DNA of 64,000 bases from Emcibacteraceae bacterium (GCA_021774795.1 JAJFIR010000058.1:36820-100819); one strand, 5' to 3'; numbered from the stretch's first letter, positions 25,165 to 34,885 are shown. Notes: generated by a model from the letters alone, not told the origin. Made by a program: numbers and translations.

Positions 25165-26076
25165 CTATCCTGCTTTGACTGTTGGCACACCCACAGTGGG
25201 GACCCCAGTTATCAAATCAACTACTGGGTCTGTAATTGTAGTGAGAACATCTCCAGTACTTCCGTTCAATTGTATTTGAGCACCAGTGGCAACTAAATTG
25301 CCAGATGCTGTTAAATTCATAGCACCAGCTGCTGTTAAGTCAACCGAACCTGCTTTCATGTCTAAAATATGACCATTGACGTCTTGAAGCTTTATGCCAT
25401 CTGAGCTCAATATGACTTGGTTTGTGTTCTTGTCTACGAACTTCATTCCATTTTCATCGAACGTCATCACATTGTTGTTGAATTTGTCCGTCAACGATAT
25501 CAGCTTGTTTTCATAGTCTAATAACAATTCATGAAATGTAGCAGCTTCAGTGTCTTTTGCTTCGTCTTTTCTATCACGTTTTGTCACATTTCTAGACTTG
25601 AGGCTGATATTACCATTTGAGCCCATGACTAAATTACTACCAAAAGTGTGTTCGAGCTTTACTAGTTGCTGCTTTTTAGTGTCGTCGAATAGCAGTATGT
25701 GGCCACTATTTGTCTTCCAACCCATTCTATTCGCATAGTTCTTCTTCCATTCTCGTGCTATGTCTGTGACGTCATTGTAGAACATGCACAAATATGTTGG
25801 GTTTGGGTGTTCGATCGCGTCTTCTAACCTCACTGTTATGAAGTCGTCTGGCTTTGGAACAAAGAAAAACCCAGCGCCACCCGTAAGCTCATTACCATTT
25901 GCAGTTTCAAATGCAGCTGATGCGTATGGGAAACAAGGTGTTGCCGGAATTGGATATTCAGTGTCTTCTATTAGTGTATCAGATTGAAAGAAGACAGAGC
26001 CTCTTAGACCTTCGATGCCTTCATCGTCGTCAAAGTTTCTCGTAACAATTGCATCATGTTCTTCAAATATTCTCAT
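25165..26076 (-). CDS. Baseplate spike protein (gpV/gp5-like)
   Basis: 303 residues. ATG at 26076 overlaps the gpD stop (TGATG) and follows GGAGG. The central and C-terminal parts have the spike repeat pattern: SGHILLFDDTKKQQLVKLEH, then VDKNTNQVILSSDGIKLQDV and short beta repeats (AAGAMNLTASGNLVATGAQI), as expected for a trimeric beta-helix needle. It should sit on the gpD-type hub encoded immediately upstream. Confidence 0.8.
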   Translation of the reverse strand: MRIFEEHDAIVTRNFDDDEGIEGLRGSVFFQSDTLIEDTEYPIPATPCFPYASAAFETANGNELTGGAGFFFVPKPDDFITVRLEDAIEHPNPTYLCMFYNDVTDIAREWKKNYANRMGWKTNSGHILLFDDTKKQQLVKLEHTFGSNLVMGSNGNISLKSRNVTKRDRKDEAKDTEAATFHELLLDYENKLISLTDKFNNNVMTFDENGMKFVDKNTNQVILSSDGIKLQDVNGHILDMKAGSVDLTAAGAMNLTASGNLVATGAQIQLNGSTGDVLTTITDPVVDLITGVPTVGVPTVKAG

Positions 26077-27230
26077 CAATCCTCCACTACTCTTCTTACG
26101 TTTGCTGTGCACTGATAGTCGCTAGGTGTGAATATGTGTTTTACTCTAGTGAAGTAATATTTTCCGTTGAATTGGTCATCAAGTCCATCAAATAAATGCG
26201 TCTGTCTCGATTGCAGCGTTTCAAGTCCTAACAATGTAGCATCTCCTATTATGAAGGATTCCTTTCTCTTTCTAAGATATTGTACAACAAAGTCTCTTGC
26301 TTCCTTTTCATTCTTAAATGGCTTGTCTGCTATCACTTCAAATGTCTGGCCAAAGGCTTTAGCTCTTACTGCGCTACCACTCTTAAGTGGTTTTGCTTTT
26401 TTAAATTTGTCTTTGCCTTTTGCTTTTACATCGTCTTGAGTATTCAGATCTGCTGCTGTCAATAACACTCTCTTCTTAGTGCCTTGCTTTTTATCAAATG
26501 TTATGATCTCTACATCGCTTGGCTGTTCCAATGTATTCACATCTGGCATAAACTCGAATAGTGTCAAGTCTACTGCATCTGGGTCTATATCGTATTTGAA
26601 TGTAAACGTCTGCTTCTGTCTATCTCGAGGTTCTTCAAAGTACATTCTGTGATTATTTATAGTCTTGTCATATCTCAAAAAGAGGTCTAAACCTCTGATG
26701 TCTGCAACATGCTTTAAAAATTCAAAATCATTTACGCCTTTCTTCTGAACCCTGTCAAATTTATCGGCTTGACGTCGTACTTTGCTGAAATCGATGTTGT
26801 GTCTAGAAGCCATGATAGTAGCAATCTGAGAGTCTCGAAACGCCTTGTAACTAACACCTCGTCTTGGCACATGTGCGGACAATCTATGAAATGGGTCATA
26901 CCCGATAATTTCGACCGTAGGGTATTCACCTCTTGGGAATCTCTTACGTCTCTTAACAATATCAACTTTCCCGATCGGTTGTAATGTGTCACCGTAACCG
27001 CCTTCAAGTAATAACTGGTTGCCTTCTTTTAATAGTTTTGTTTCTTGTATCGTTCTATCTAGGCCTCGAGCACCAATGCCAACTTCAGACAATGTGATTC
27101 TCAACATGTCTGTCATTTCACTCTCATCTTCGTATTCTACTTTAGTTATGAATTGAGTAATCTCAGGGCCTAGAACATCACCATCGTTGCCGGTGAGTCG
27201 GTATCGTGGTGCTAATAAATCTCTTGCCAC
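26076..27230 (-). CDS. Baseplate hub protein, late control D (gpD/gp27-like)
   Basis: 384 residues, GTG start after GGAGGGATAA. The gpD pattern is visible: EMTDMLRITLSEVG near residue 38, QPIGKVDIVKRRKRFPRGEY, VEIIGYDPFHRLS, and GVNDFEFLKHVADIRGLDLF in the middle. The protein forms the hub between tube and spike. Neighbours on both sides (LysM protein and spike) are in the usual order. Confidence 0.88.
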   Translation of the reverse strand: MARDLLAPRYRLTGNDGDVLGPEITQFITKVEYEDESEMTDMLRITLSEVGIGARGLDRTIQETKLLKEGNQLLLEGGYGDTLQPIGKVDIVKRRKRFPRGEYPTVEIIGYDPFHRLSAHVPRRGVSYKAFRDSQIATIMASRHNIDFSKVRRQADKFDRVQKKGVNDFEFLKHVADIRGLDLFLRYDKTINNHRMYFEEPRDRQKQTFTFKYDIDPDAVDLTLFEFMPDVNTLEQPSDVEIITFDKKQGTKKRVLLTAADLNTQDDVKAKGKDKFKKAKPLKSGSAVRAKAFGQTFEVIADKPFKNEKEARDFVVQYLRKRKESFIIGDATLLGLETLQSRQTHLFDGLDDQFNGKYYFTRVKHIFTPSDYQCTANVRRVVED

Positions 27231-27240
27231 TTATCCCTCC

Positions 27241-28131
27241 TCACAGAAACACTGTTTTAGAGCCACCACGAAGTTCTAAAAAACATTGTCTTAATGTCCT
27301 CTGATCTTCTTCATCTTTTAGCGCATTGGCTTGAGGAGTGACCTCTATTTGAAAAATCTCATCTCTCAAGACAAGAATTACTTCATCACCGGGTTGAATG
27401 TTTGCTATGTCTACGTTAGCCCTTCTCAATATGTCACCAATCAGAGCATCACCGTATTCAAGACGTGCAATTTCTTCAAAGGTGTCACCGTCTTTTGCTG
27501 TTATTGTACGACCAATCGTGTGTAGCGAACCACCCGGTATATTGATGAGACCAATACCAGCAGACAATCCTGCTATTGACGTGATGATACCACCAATGTT
27601 CTTGATCTTTGATGCTAGGCCAATCGTACCAGATACGACATTCTCCTCTAGCTTTTCGAGCTGTATGCTAAATGAAGCACCCCTTAATGTTCCATCACTT
27701 CTCAATTCATCGTACTTTATGCCACCAACAGATCGCACAAAGCAGTTGAATGATATCTGACTACCAAAGCTAAAAATGAATATTGGTGCTCGATTTATAT
27801 TTAGATTGAGACTACCACCATCTTTTCTACTAAAGTCTTTCAGTTGTGCTATTTTAGATGCTACATCTTGTACGCCATTCTTTGCAAATATTCTAGCATC
27901 AAATGTAAAAGTCTCACCATCTCCACCAGTCCACTGCTTTGGTGGGCTTTGAACGTTTAAACTGTCTTTTTGGGTAATTCTAGCACCGATATTTTCAGTA
28001 GCATTTTCGGCTAGAAACTGCCCTGAATATTTGATAGTAGCACCACCAGGTGTCTTATCTATCATCTCAAGAGTCCACGCCTTCTCATTTGTGAAACCTG
28101 CTATCTGTCCTATTACGTCTAAGATTGCTAT
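27241..28131 (-). CDS. LysM-domain baseplate protein with apparent AUA start
   Basis: In frame from an ATA codon (28131-28129) it gives 296 residues. AGGAGG lies exactly 6 bases upstream (28143-28138) and no ATG, GTG or TTG occurs until an ATG at 28065 that lacks a good ribosome-binding site. The 22 extra residues (AILDVIGQIAGFTNEKAW after the start) read as coding. Near residue 210 is a LysM domain (ITAKDGDTFEEIARLEYGD, then ANIQPGDEVILV). Phage LysM tail proteins of this kind lie between tape measure and hub, as here. Confidence 0.8.
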   Translation of the reverse strand: MAILDVIGQIAGFTNEKAWTLEMIDKTPGGATIKYSGQFLAENATENIGARITQKDSLNVQSPPKQWTGGDGETFTFDARIFAKNGVQDVASKIAQLKDFSRKDGGSLNLNINRAPIFIFSFGSQISFNCFVRSVGGIKYDELRSDGTLRGASFSIQLEKLEENVVSGTIGLASKIKNIGGIITSIAGLSAGIGLINIPGGSLHTIGRTITAKDGDTFEEIARLEYGDALIGDILRRANVDIANIQPGDEVILVLRDEIFQIEVTPQANALKDEEDQRTLRQCFLELRGGSKTVFL

Positions 28132-30314
28132 GTTGAACCTCCTGCTACTGCAACAGACCCGAGTTCTAAATTGCGCCGTTTTTGACCTGGAGATGTTCTC
28201 ACACCATTCCGCTCATTATTGTCTGTCTGGTTCCTTACTACAGCCCTACCAAGTTCTCTGCCATCGACTTCAATCTTTGTTACAATTGTTTGAGTGCTGC
28301 CACCACTTTGACCGCCACCACCAGATGGTGTAGATGCTCCTGGTTGACCTGGTGCTGCCGATGCTGGTTGACCTTGTGAAGGTGGTGCTGTTAATCTTGT
28401 CTTGTTCAATTGTTCTACTTTGACATCATCAGCAGCACTCTTATTTTTAATTGATGCTAATATTGCTTTACGTCTTGCTTCAGGATTTGGAGCAGTGGCA
28501 GACTTTGCAGCTTCCTTTGCGTTGTCACCACCACCAAAGAATGCACCTATTTTATTACTTACGAATTCGAATGGTGCTGTGAATATGTCTATGAAACCAG
28601 ATGCGAATGCTTTGAGTAGTGTGAGCATACCACCTAGAAAACTCTCCTTAAATGCTGCTTTAACTTCATCGAATCTATTTACTATGCCAAATATTCCTAT
28701 GCCAACGGCCGCAACTGCTGCTATTATTGCTGCTGGTACTGCGCCAATCACACCTACTATAGTCCCAACAACACCCAATAAGAAGCTGCCAACTGTTGCA
28801 ACACCGCCTATCACAGAGCCCATGACGCCAAATAGTGACGCAACAGTAGATATGATGGGACCTAAAATAAACAATCCAGCCGCCATTGCAGCTAATATCG
28901 GTGCAGCAATAGCACCAATAGCCAAGACCTTAGCAACCATCTTACCAAATTCTTTTGTGTTCTCACCACCAACACCAAGAGTATCTTTTAGAAAACCTTT
29001 AATGCTAGTAAAGACTGTCTTCGCTACAACGAATAGTTCACTTATGCCTTCTGTGAAACCCATTGCAAATTCTATTAACGATAGTTGTAATGGTGTAAGT
29101 TCTTCTAATGGTGTACCAAATGCACCTACGTTGCCAGCAGCAAATTGGAATGCTTGTGCCAATTGTTGTACACCGCCCACTATGTTTGTGAGTATTGGTA
29201 GAAAACTATTATCGCCTTTAATGAAAAGGTTGCCCAACTCAATGAACAATCCTTCTGTCGCAGACTTTAATGAGACAACTTGACCCGCAAAGTTTGCCAA
29301 TCTTGCTTTTGCTATTCTGTCTGCTGAACCTTTTGCGTTTTCTAATTCTGCTGACAATTCTCTCAATGACTCTGGACCAGCAGCCCTGAGAGCGTTGAAT
29401 GCCCTGATACCACGTTGACCAAATATCTCAATTGCTACAGCTGAACGTTTCGTAGGGTTGGTGATACTTGCAAGACCCTTTGTAAATGTCTGAACTGTTC
29501 CAGCAACATCACTAAAGTCAAGCTTATCGAGATCAATTCCCATCGTTTCAATGGCGCCACGTGCTTTGTCTGATGGCTTAAGTAATTTATTGAACATATT
29601 GACAAGCGATGTACCACCAGAAGAGCCCTTTAAGCCCGCATCTGCAACCTTACCCATCGATGCTATGATTGTAGTCAATGGTATGTTTAATGAAGCCAAG
29701 ACGCCACCACCAAATTTGACAGCTTCACCCAATTGTTCAATATTTGTATTAGCTCTTGACTGTGCTAAAGCCATAATGTCTGACAATTCTGTAGCTCTTG
29801 CAGTCTTTGGTGCTGTTTTATCGAATGCTTCACTCAATGCCGACATAGAATCTGTGATTATATCTGAAGCACGACCCAAGTCTAAAGAACCTGCTTCCGC
29901 AGTACGCAAGACAGTCTCTAAGACTCCTGTCGCTTCCTGTGCATTGAAACCAGCCAGAGCAAGGAACTCTAATCCCTGTGCAGCCTGTGTAGCACTGAAA
30001 GAAGTAGTTGCTCCAAGCCTCTTGGCTTCATTTTCCATCTTAATAAAATCTTGAGTAGTGCCCTTTGTGAGCGACTTGACAATTGATACTTGTTTTTCAA
30101 ACTCAGCAGCAGTAGAAGCCGCCTTTGCAAATCCGATAGCAAGTGGTGCTGTTGCCGCGGCTGCAGCAACTGCCCCTGTAGCAGCAGTAGAAAATCCAGC
30201 AGCAACCTTCTTACCAGCACTTTCGACGCCTTTAAATGTCTTCTGTGCCGCATTGAGAGTCTTCTCAGTGCCTTTTGAGGTAAAGCTAAGAATTGCTTGG
30301 ATGTTAAATGCCAT
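28128..30314 (-). CDS. Tail tape measure protein (TP901 family)
   Basis: 728 residues. The TP901 core spans roughly 70-330: FEKQVSIVKSLTKGTTQDFI, ATTSFSATQAAQGLEFLALA, and AIEIFGQRGIRAFNAL. A hydrophobic region follows (about 455-560, many Ala/Val/Ile) and a Gln/Gly/Pro-rich tail. Tape measures set tail length at roughly 0.15 nm per residue, so about 110 nm. Its ATG overlaps the end of the frameshifted chaperone product. Confidence 0.93.
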   Translation of the reverse strand: MAFNIQAILSFTSKGTEKTLNAAQKTFKGVESAGKKVAAGFSTAATGAVAAAAATAPLAIGFAKAASTAAEFEKQVSIVKSLTKGTTQDFIKMENEAKRLGATTSFSATQAAQGLEFLALAGFNAQEATGVLETVLRTAEAGSLDLGRASDIITDSMSALSEAFDKTAPKTARATELSDIMALAQSRANTNIEQLGEAVKFGGGVLASLNIPLTTIIASMGKVADAGLKGSSGGTSLVNMFNKLLKPSDKARGAIETMGIDLDKLDFSDVAGTVQTFTKGLASITNPTKRSAVAIEIFGQRGIRAFNALRAAGPESLRELSAELENAKGSADRIAKARLANFAGQVVSLKSATEGLFIELGNLFIKGDNSFLPILTNIVGGVQQLAQAFQFAAGNVGAFGTPLEELTPLQLSLIEFAMGFTEGISELFVVAKTVFTSIKGFLKDTLGVGGENTKEFGKMVAKVLAIGAIAAPILAAMAAGLFILGPIISTVASLFGVMGSVIGGVATVGSFLLGVVGTIVGVIGAVPAAIIAAVAAVGIGIFGIVNRFDEVKAAFKESFLGGMLTLLKAFASGFIDIFTAPFEFVSNKIGAFFGGGDNAKEAAKSATAPNPEARRKAILASIKNKSAADDVKVEQLNKTRLTAPPSQGQPASAAPGQPGASTPSGGGGQSGGSTQTIVTKIEVDGRELGRAVVRNQTDNNERNGVRTSPGQKRRNLELGSVAVAGGST

Positions 30315-31382
30315 ACTTGTTTCTTGCCCCAGTTCTCTTAGTTTTTGCTAAGTGCTTTTTCACTTCATCGTTTTCATCTTTGAACTGTTTAGCTAACCTA
30401 TGCAACCACCAATCTTTTTCTTTTCGAGTCATCTTGTGTACTCTATCTGAGGTCATCCCGTTGATATTGTACAATAATAAGAACTCGTCCTCCCATAAAT
30501 CTGCTAGACTGACGGTAGGGAGGATGACGCCAAAAAATAGTCATAACTCCAGTTAATTTGTTGAGCCCATTTCTTACCACAAGATTCACACTTGTCGCTT
30601 ACTGAGATAGTGGGTCCAGCATTGTGACGTGCTATGACTCTATCGATACGTTCATAGTCAGCCTTCTGAAGTCTACCAATGATCTTTTCATCGTCTACAT
30701 AACCTTCAGTATCATTATAGCCTTGTAAGCTACCCTTAATGATCACTCGTTTTGTGAGCCCTTCGTTTTGTGCAGTCTCACCTGTGATCTCTTCCATCAC
30801 CTGCCAAGGTGATCTTCGAATTTTTAAGCTTTCTATCTTTTCTTCAACTTTACCAGCTTTTGAATTGTGCTCCCAACTGAATGGCTTCAATAGTTTATAG
30901 TCTATTGTGCTATCAACTGGATCATCTTTAGGTGAGCAGTCTACATCCAAGTCTCTAAGGTCAACCACATATTCTTCATGGTCATGTCCACAGAATGGAC
31001 AAGTCAAATGACTGAATGCGAATTCGTGGCCCATTGAATCGATTCGTAGATGGATGTACATGTACATCATGTCAGAAAGACAAGCCTGGTTCAATACCAA
31101 TAATCTAGTCTCATCCATTTCACTCCACTTGAGACCACCAAGTTCTTCAAGCATTAAGTCCAATACTCTCGTAGCAAATCTGCCACTTGACGACTCGTCT
31201 TGCTTTAATTTTGCGATCTCTTCTTCTTCTTTGAAGCCCCAATCTTTAAACTTGAAGCTGCCATCTTTTGGCTTAAACTTGAATTGTTCGCTTGCTTTGA
31301 GACCAATAGGTAACATACGACCCAGTTCTCTAATCGTTTTTCTTTCATTTTTGTTCTTTGTCTTTTTACTAAGGTTTGCCAT
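30304..31382 (-). CDS. Tail assembly chaperone, -1 frameshift long product
   Basis: The zero frame is read from 31382 to the slippery site, then after a -1 shift continues from 30531 to a TAA at 30304-30306, giving about 359 residues. The extension reads FFGVILPTVSLADLWEDEFL, then NINGMTSDRVHKMTRKEKDW, and has no stop for 75 codons. It ends inside the tape-measure start. Fused/unfused chaperone pairs (lambda gpG/gpGT, T4-like equivalents) load the tape measure during tail assembly. Both the slippery sequence and the gene position fit. Confidence 0.78.
30504..31382 (-). CDS. Tail assembly chaperone, unshifted product, zinc-binding
   Basis: 292 residues from the ATG at 31382 (GGGAGA upstream); a 32-residue upstream extension lacks support. 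It has two cysteine/histidine knuckles that could bind one or two zinc ions: CPFCGHDHEE at about 131 and CESCGKKW at about 270. The N-terminal region is basic. It sits between the tail tube and tape-measure genes, the standard chaperone position. Confidence 0.8.
   Translation of the reverse strand: MANLSKKTKNKNERKTIRELGRMLPIGLKASEQFKFKPKDGSFKFKDWGFKEEEEIAKLKQDESSSGRFATRVLDLMLEELGGLKWSEMDETRLLVLNQACLSDMMYMYIHLRIDSMGHEFAFSHLTCPFCGHDHEEYVVDLRDLDVDCSPKDDPVDSTIDYKLLKPFSWEHNSKAGKVEEKIESLKIRRSPWQVMEEITGETAQNEGLTKRVIIKGSLQGYNDTEGYVDDEKIIGRLQKADYERIDRVIARHNAGPTISVSDKCESCGKKWAQQINWSYDYFLASSSLPSV
30531..30537 (-). promoter_or_regulatory. Programmed -1 ribosomal frameshift site (T TTT TTG)
   Basis: The minus strand reads TTTTTTG in the X_XXY_YYZ phase of the zero frame (codons TAT TTT TTG). 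Seven codons later the zero frame stops at TAG (30504-30506), while the -1 frame stays open for 76 codons including its stop. Confidence 0.78.
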
Positions 31383-31423
31383 TATGCATCTCCCAAATAG
31401 TGTTTGTTGAGTTGCTATCAATA

Positions 31424-31454
31424 GCACCGGCAGTAAAGTAGTTACCACCGGTGC
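31424..31454. promoter_or_regulatory. Hairpin between tail tube and chaperone genes
   Basis: GCACCGG (31424-31430) and CCGGTGC (31448-31454) form a 7-bp GC-rich stem with a 17-base loop, 34 bases downstream of the tail tube stop. A TTTT run follows only on the plus strand. On the minus-strand mRNA it could stabilise or process the abundant tube transcript and reduce read-through to the low-abundance chaperone. Confidence 0.45.
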
Positions 31455-31488
31455 TTTTACATCTATTGTACAACACATCTACCAGAAG

Positions 31489-31929
31489 TTAAACTGGTAT
31501 GATGTCGTCTGCTTTGAAAGTCCACTCCAACATGGCAGGTTCACCTTCATTCGCTTTGTCGAAATCTGGAATTACCCGTTTCATGATGTAAAGACCTGGC
31601 AAAGTGTAAGTTGCATGCACGTTGTTCTGTATTCCTCTAGACAAGAGTGTTCCGATCTTCTTGTAAGTTGAAGTCACAGAATCTTGACCTTCTTTGAACC
31701 AAGCTTCAAGAGCCAACCTCTCCACCGTATGATGAAGCATTGTTGTCCCCGTCCACTCAACAGGCTTGGTGTTACCACCAGACGCCGTAGTTCGGTCAGG
31801 CAAGTCAACTGTTTCCAATTCTTCTTCTAAGCCAGCCACTGTGATGAACACAATTGGTGGTAGGCCCAGAATGAACACCTCAAAGTTATTGAGGGGTGCA
31901 TGATTTGGTTGAATTATGCCTTTTAGCAT
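31489..31929 (-). CDS. Tail tube protein
   Basis: 146 residues, the typical size for a contractile tail tube. The pattern ETVDLPDRTTASGGNTKPVEW, then RLALEAWFKEGQDSV, LPGLYIMKRVIPDFD and a terminal MLEWTFKADDIIPV matches gp19-like tube proteins. A strong GGAGG precedes the ATG, and the sheath gene is 16 bases upstream. Hexameric rings of this protein stack into the DNA conduit. Confidence 0.88.
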   Translation of the reverse strand: MLKGIIQPNHAPLNNFEVFILGLPPIVFITVAGLEEELETVDLPDRTTASGGNTKPVEWTGTTMLHHTVERLALEAWFKEGQDSVTSTYKKIGTLLSRGIQNNVHATYTLPGLYIMKRVIPDFDKANEGEPAMLEWTFKADDIIPV

Positions 31930-31945
31930 TTCGCTACCTCCTTAG

Positions 31946-34885
31946 TTATGCCGCCCGGTCAAAGATGCCCTGCTTGCTTACTGTGATGATCAATCGTTCT
32001 ACTGTTTCTACGATTGCTACATCAACTTCAGCAAATAAGTCACCATCGGCCTGTGTGGCTGGCGTGTTATTTTCACTATCAATCTTCACCCTTGCAGCAT
32101 CTTGGGCATCTTCACCCACGATTGAACCCTTGGCAAATTCGGGTAGGAAGAAGGCATCAAATGTTGTCTTCAATCTCTCCTGAGCATTGTCATTGTTCAG
32201 TGCAAATACGATGAAGTCGAAGTTCTCTCGAAAGATGTTCTCAAAGTGTGACATGGTCTCTCTTGTGTGCTTAAATTTGAAAGATGTGTCGTTTGTGAAC
32301 ATGCGATCGCCCCAGATGACAAAGTTGCCATCTTTCTTAACGATTCGATTGATACCTCGTGGGTTCAAAAACTCACCATTGAGTTCTCTATCCCCCGTTG
32401 GCAACCTTACAATACCAGGTAGTGTTACATCGACACCTGCTGCTGCTTTGTGGTAGCCATCATTGTCTTTTGCAACCAAAGCTTCTCGACCTTGTATTTG
32501 CCCAACCAATGCCCTGGACACCAAGCCGGCACCATCGGGATTAGTAATGAAGGCAAAACTTGGCCAGACTACAGTTGACATATCACTCTTACCGATTTGA
32601 TCATTCATGAAGTTGAATGCTGCAACCTCAGTAGTAATGTTCTCTGGTATTTCGTGACGATATTCATAGTTTCGACCATTGGCATATTCTGATCCAGCCT
32701 TTTGAATTGCCGGTGTAGTTACACCTGGTGTTGCAAGCTTCACCAATCCTACGTTAATTCCAAACAACTCATTAAATGGGCTATTTGAAGCATTATAGGC
32801 ATCAATAAAGTTTTGATCGATCAATGAAGCAAGTCCATCATAACCACCTGCTAAACCTACTGGGGCTGTAACGATGTACGGGTCTCCAGCACTTGCAAGT
32901 AATGTCATGTCTGAACCAGTCCTCACACTAATTGAATTTGCAGTATTCGATATGATCTCAAACACTACATCTGAATCAGCAGCATCTGGAAATACACCGC
33001 CACCTATCAGACCATTCACTGGTAGAGGTCTTACTTCAATTACTATTGTGTCGGCCAATGCAAAGTTTAATACTCCAACCCCTTGCACTGTCAAACCAAA
33101 AGCAAAGTCGTTCAATGCTGCAAATGCTACACCCGATGTCACTATCCCTGACAAGAATGGCATTGCAGATGAACTGTAGCTCCATGTTTGAGCGACACCA
33201 CCAGTCAAGGTACCACCAGACAATGTGAAGTTGTCGGATGCACCGTCATCTTCAGTAAGAGTAAATGCATCACCAGCAACCCCAGCTGTAATAGCTGTGA
33301 TTGTTACAAGACCAGCAACATTGGCTGCGAATACTAAACTTTGTAATCCTGCCCGAGCGTTAATGGCATTTGCAAAGTTTAATGCAGCTTCAGTTACACT
33401 TGCACCGGGTTCTACATCCAATCCAGCACCGAAGAAAAACTGTTCTCCATTTACTAGCACATTGTCTCCAGCAAATCCACCAGCCAAGTTCGCACCTGAA
33501 AGAGTGAAGTTGTCTGTTGCACCATCTGTCTCAGCAAGAGTGATTGCATCACCACTTGTACCAAATGCTACAGCTGTGATTGTCACAATTGGAGAAGTAC
33601 CACCTGCGTTGTCAGCTGTGACAATACCGTTGATCAATGGATCAAGTGAGTTATTGATAGCAGCAACTAATGCATCTGCTGATAAAATCAGAGAAGCACC
33701 TGCAGACCAATCAACTCCTTCTTCAAAGTCGACGCCATTTATTGTCACTAGATCACCAGCATCAAATGCGTTGTTGATAATCTCAATAGTGCCAAGCGAC
33801 TGTAATGCAGGGTCAAATGCATTTGTATTGATCAACACAGTACCAGCCGATTTAGCACCTGCGGCAGTATTCGTCAGAGTCACTGTGTCTCTGATTATTC
33901 TAGCACCCAATGCTTCAATGATGCTTGACTTAGCCCCTGGTACCGAATTGTCTACATGATCAGCAATGTCGGTTGTGAGAGTCAAAGCTGTTAGAGTTCT
34001 CGATTCACTTCTAAAGAAGTTTGCCGGTCTCTTGGCTGCTGTGACTTCACCCTGGTTCAAGTCAGTGACTTCAATATATTCATTGGAGCCATCATCATTA
34101 ATGCTTGGCACAAAATAGTTTGCCGCATTAGGGTCCATCGATAAGTTGTCAAACAACCTAACAAGTACACCATCTTCAAACACCGACAACTTAAATTCAG
34201 TTGTTGGGTTGTCCGTTCCATCTTCAACGAGCACTTCTGCAACCTGAGTATCCAAGTTGACAAGTAACACATTGTAGAGCAGATCTGCTGGAGTAGCACT
34301 GTTTGAGATGTCTGTAGCTAATGTTACGTCAGCTGCAAATGTTAGGATTCCAGCACTATCATTTGAAAGAACCTTAAAGCTCTTCCCTGGCAATGCATCT
34401 AAGGTCACTAATGCGTCCTTAAACTCATCTGCAAGCATAGCTCTACCAGAATCAAGTGTAGTCTCCGTGACTGCGACATATTCATCTACGAATTCTTGTA
34501 GACGACCTGCCCATCTCCCACCGGATTTGCCATCTACTCTGATGACCGGGCTACGAACTGGTCCTTCACGTGATAGAAGTTCCAAGGTAGCTTTTACCTC
34601 ACTCCCATCTGTGACTCGGACAAAGTTCATGAAGCCAGCACCTCGACCAAGACTAAAAAAGTCTTGTCCAGCTGCAGGGGCATCAGATTCTGGAATCCGA
34701 CCTCCAACTTTTGCAGTCATTTCTTCCTGCGTGAGCGCCTGAATTAAAGTCCCTGGCACTCCTTTCTCGTAGTTGCCAACATGGCCTGTCACTCCAAGGC
34801 TTGCTGGTTCAATTGTACCAGCAGCTTCCTTTTCGATGACGGCTACACCAGCATCCTGAGTAGGACCGAAGCGTTTTGTTGCCAT
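31946..34885 (-). CDS. Tail sheath protein with inserted domains
   Basis: 979 residues, about double a minimal sheath. The N-terminus begins FGPTQDAGVAVIEKEAAGTI and GVPGTLIQALTQEE. The C-terminal 300 residues are clearly sheath (VVWPSFAFITNPDG, GDRMFTNDTSFKFKHTRETM, FENIFRENFDFIVFALNND). Between them lies a long beta-rich insertion that holds two copies of a domain shared with other tail genes. Contraction of the sheath drives the tube through the envelope; the inserted domains would face outward. SD AGGAGG. Confidence 0.93.
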   Translation of the reverse strand: MATKRFGPTQDAGVAVIEKEAAGTIEPASLGVTGHVGNYEKGVPGTLIQALTQEEMTAKVGGRIPESDAPAAGQDFFSLGRGAGFMNFVRVTDGSEVKATLELLSREGPVRSPVIRVDGKSGGRWAGRLQEFVDEYVAVTETTLDSGRAMLADEFKDALVTLDALPGKSFKVLSNDSAGILTFAADVTLATDISNSATPADLLYNVLLVNLDTQVAEVLVEDGTDNPTTEFKLSVFEDGVLVRLFDNLSMDPNAANYFVPSINDDGSNEYIEVTDLNQGEVTAAKRPANFFRSESRTLTALTLTTDIADHVDNSVPGAKSSIIEALGARIIRDTVTLTNTAAGAKSAGTVLINTNAFDPALQSLGTIEIINNAFDAGDLVTINGVDFEEGVDWSAGASLILSADALVAAINNSLDPLINGIVTADNAGGTSPIVTITAVAFGTSGDAITLAETDGATDNFTLSGANLAGGFAGDNVLVNGEQFFFGAGLDVEPGASVTEAALNFANAINARAGLQSLVFAANVAGLVTITAITAGVAGDAFTLTEDDGASDNFTLSGGTLTGGVAQTWSYSSSAMPFLSGIVTSGVAFAALNDFAFGLTVQGVGVLNFALADTIVIEVRPLPVNGLIGGGVFPDAADSDVVFEIISNTANSISVRTGSDMTLLASAGDPYIVTAPVGLAGGYDGLASLIDQNFIDAYNASNSPFNELFGINVGLVKLATPGVTTPAIQKAGSEYANGRNYEYRHEIPENITTEVAAFNFMNDQIGKSDMSTVVWPSFAFITNPDGAGLVSRALVGQIQGREALVAKDNDGYHKAAAGVDVTLPGIVRLPTGDRELNGEFLNPRGINRIVKKDGNFVIWGDRMFTNDTSFKFKHTRETMSHFENIFRENFDFIVFALNNDNAQERLKTTFDAFFLPEFAKGSIVGEDAQDAARVKIDSENNTPATQADGDLFAEVDVAIVETVERLIITVSKQGIFDRAA

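Noticed and set aside
28402..29283. Long plus-strand open frame (293 codons) opposite the tape-measure gene
   Set aside because: It is the antisense shadow of a well-supported gene. No ribosome-binding site or protein pattern is visible, and all convincing genes are on the minus strand.
33225..33959. Plus-strand open frame opposite the tail sheath gene
   Set aside because: Low-complexity antisense reading of Ala/Thr-rich codons; the sheath reading is certain.
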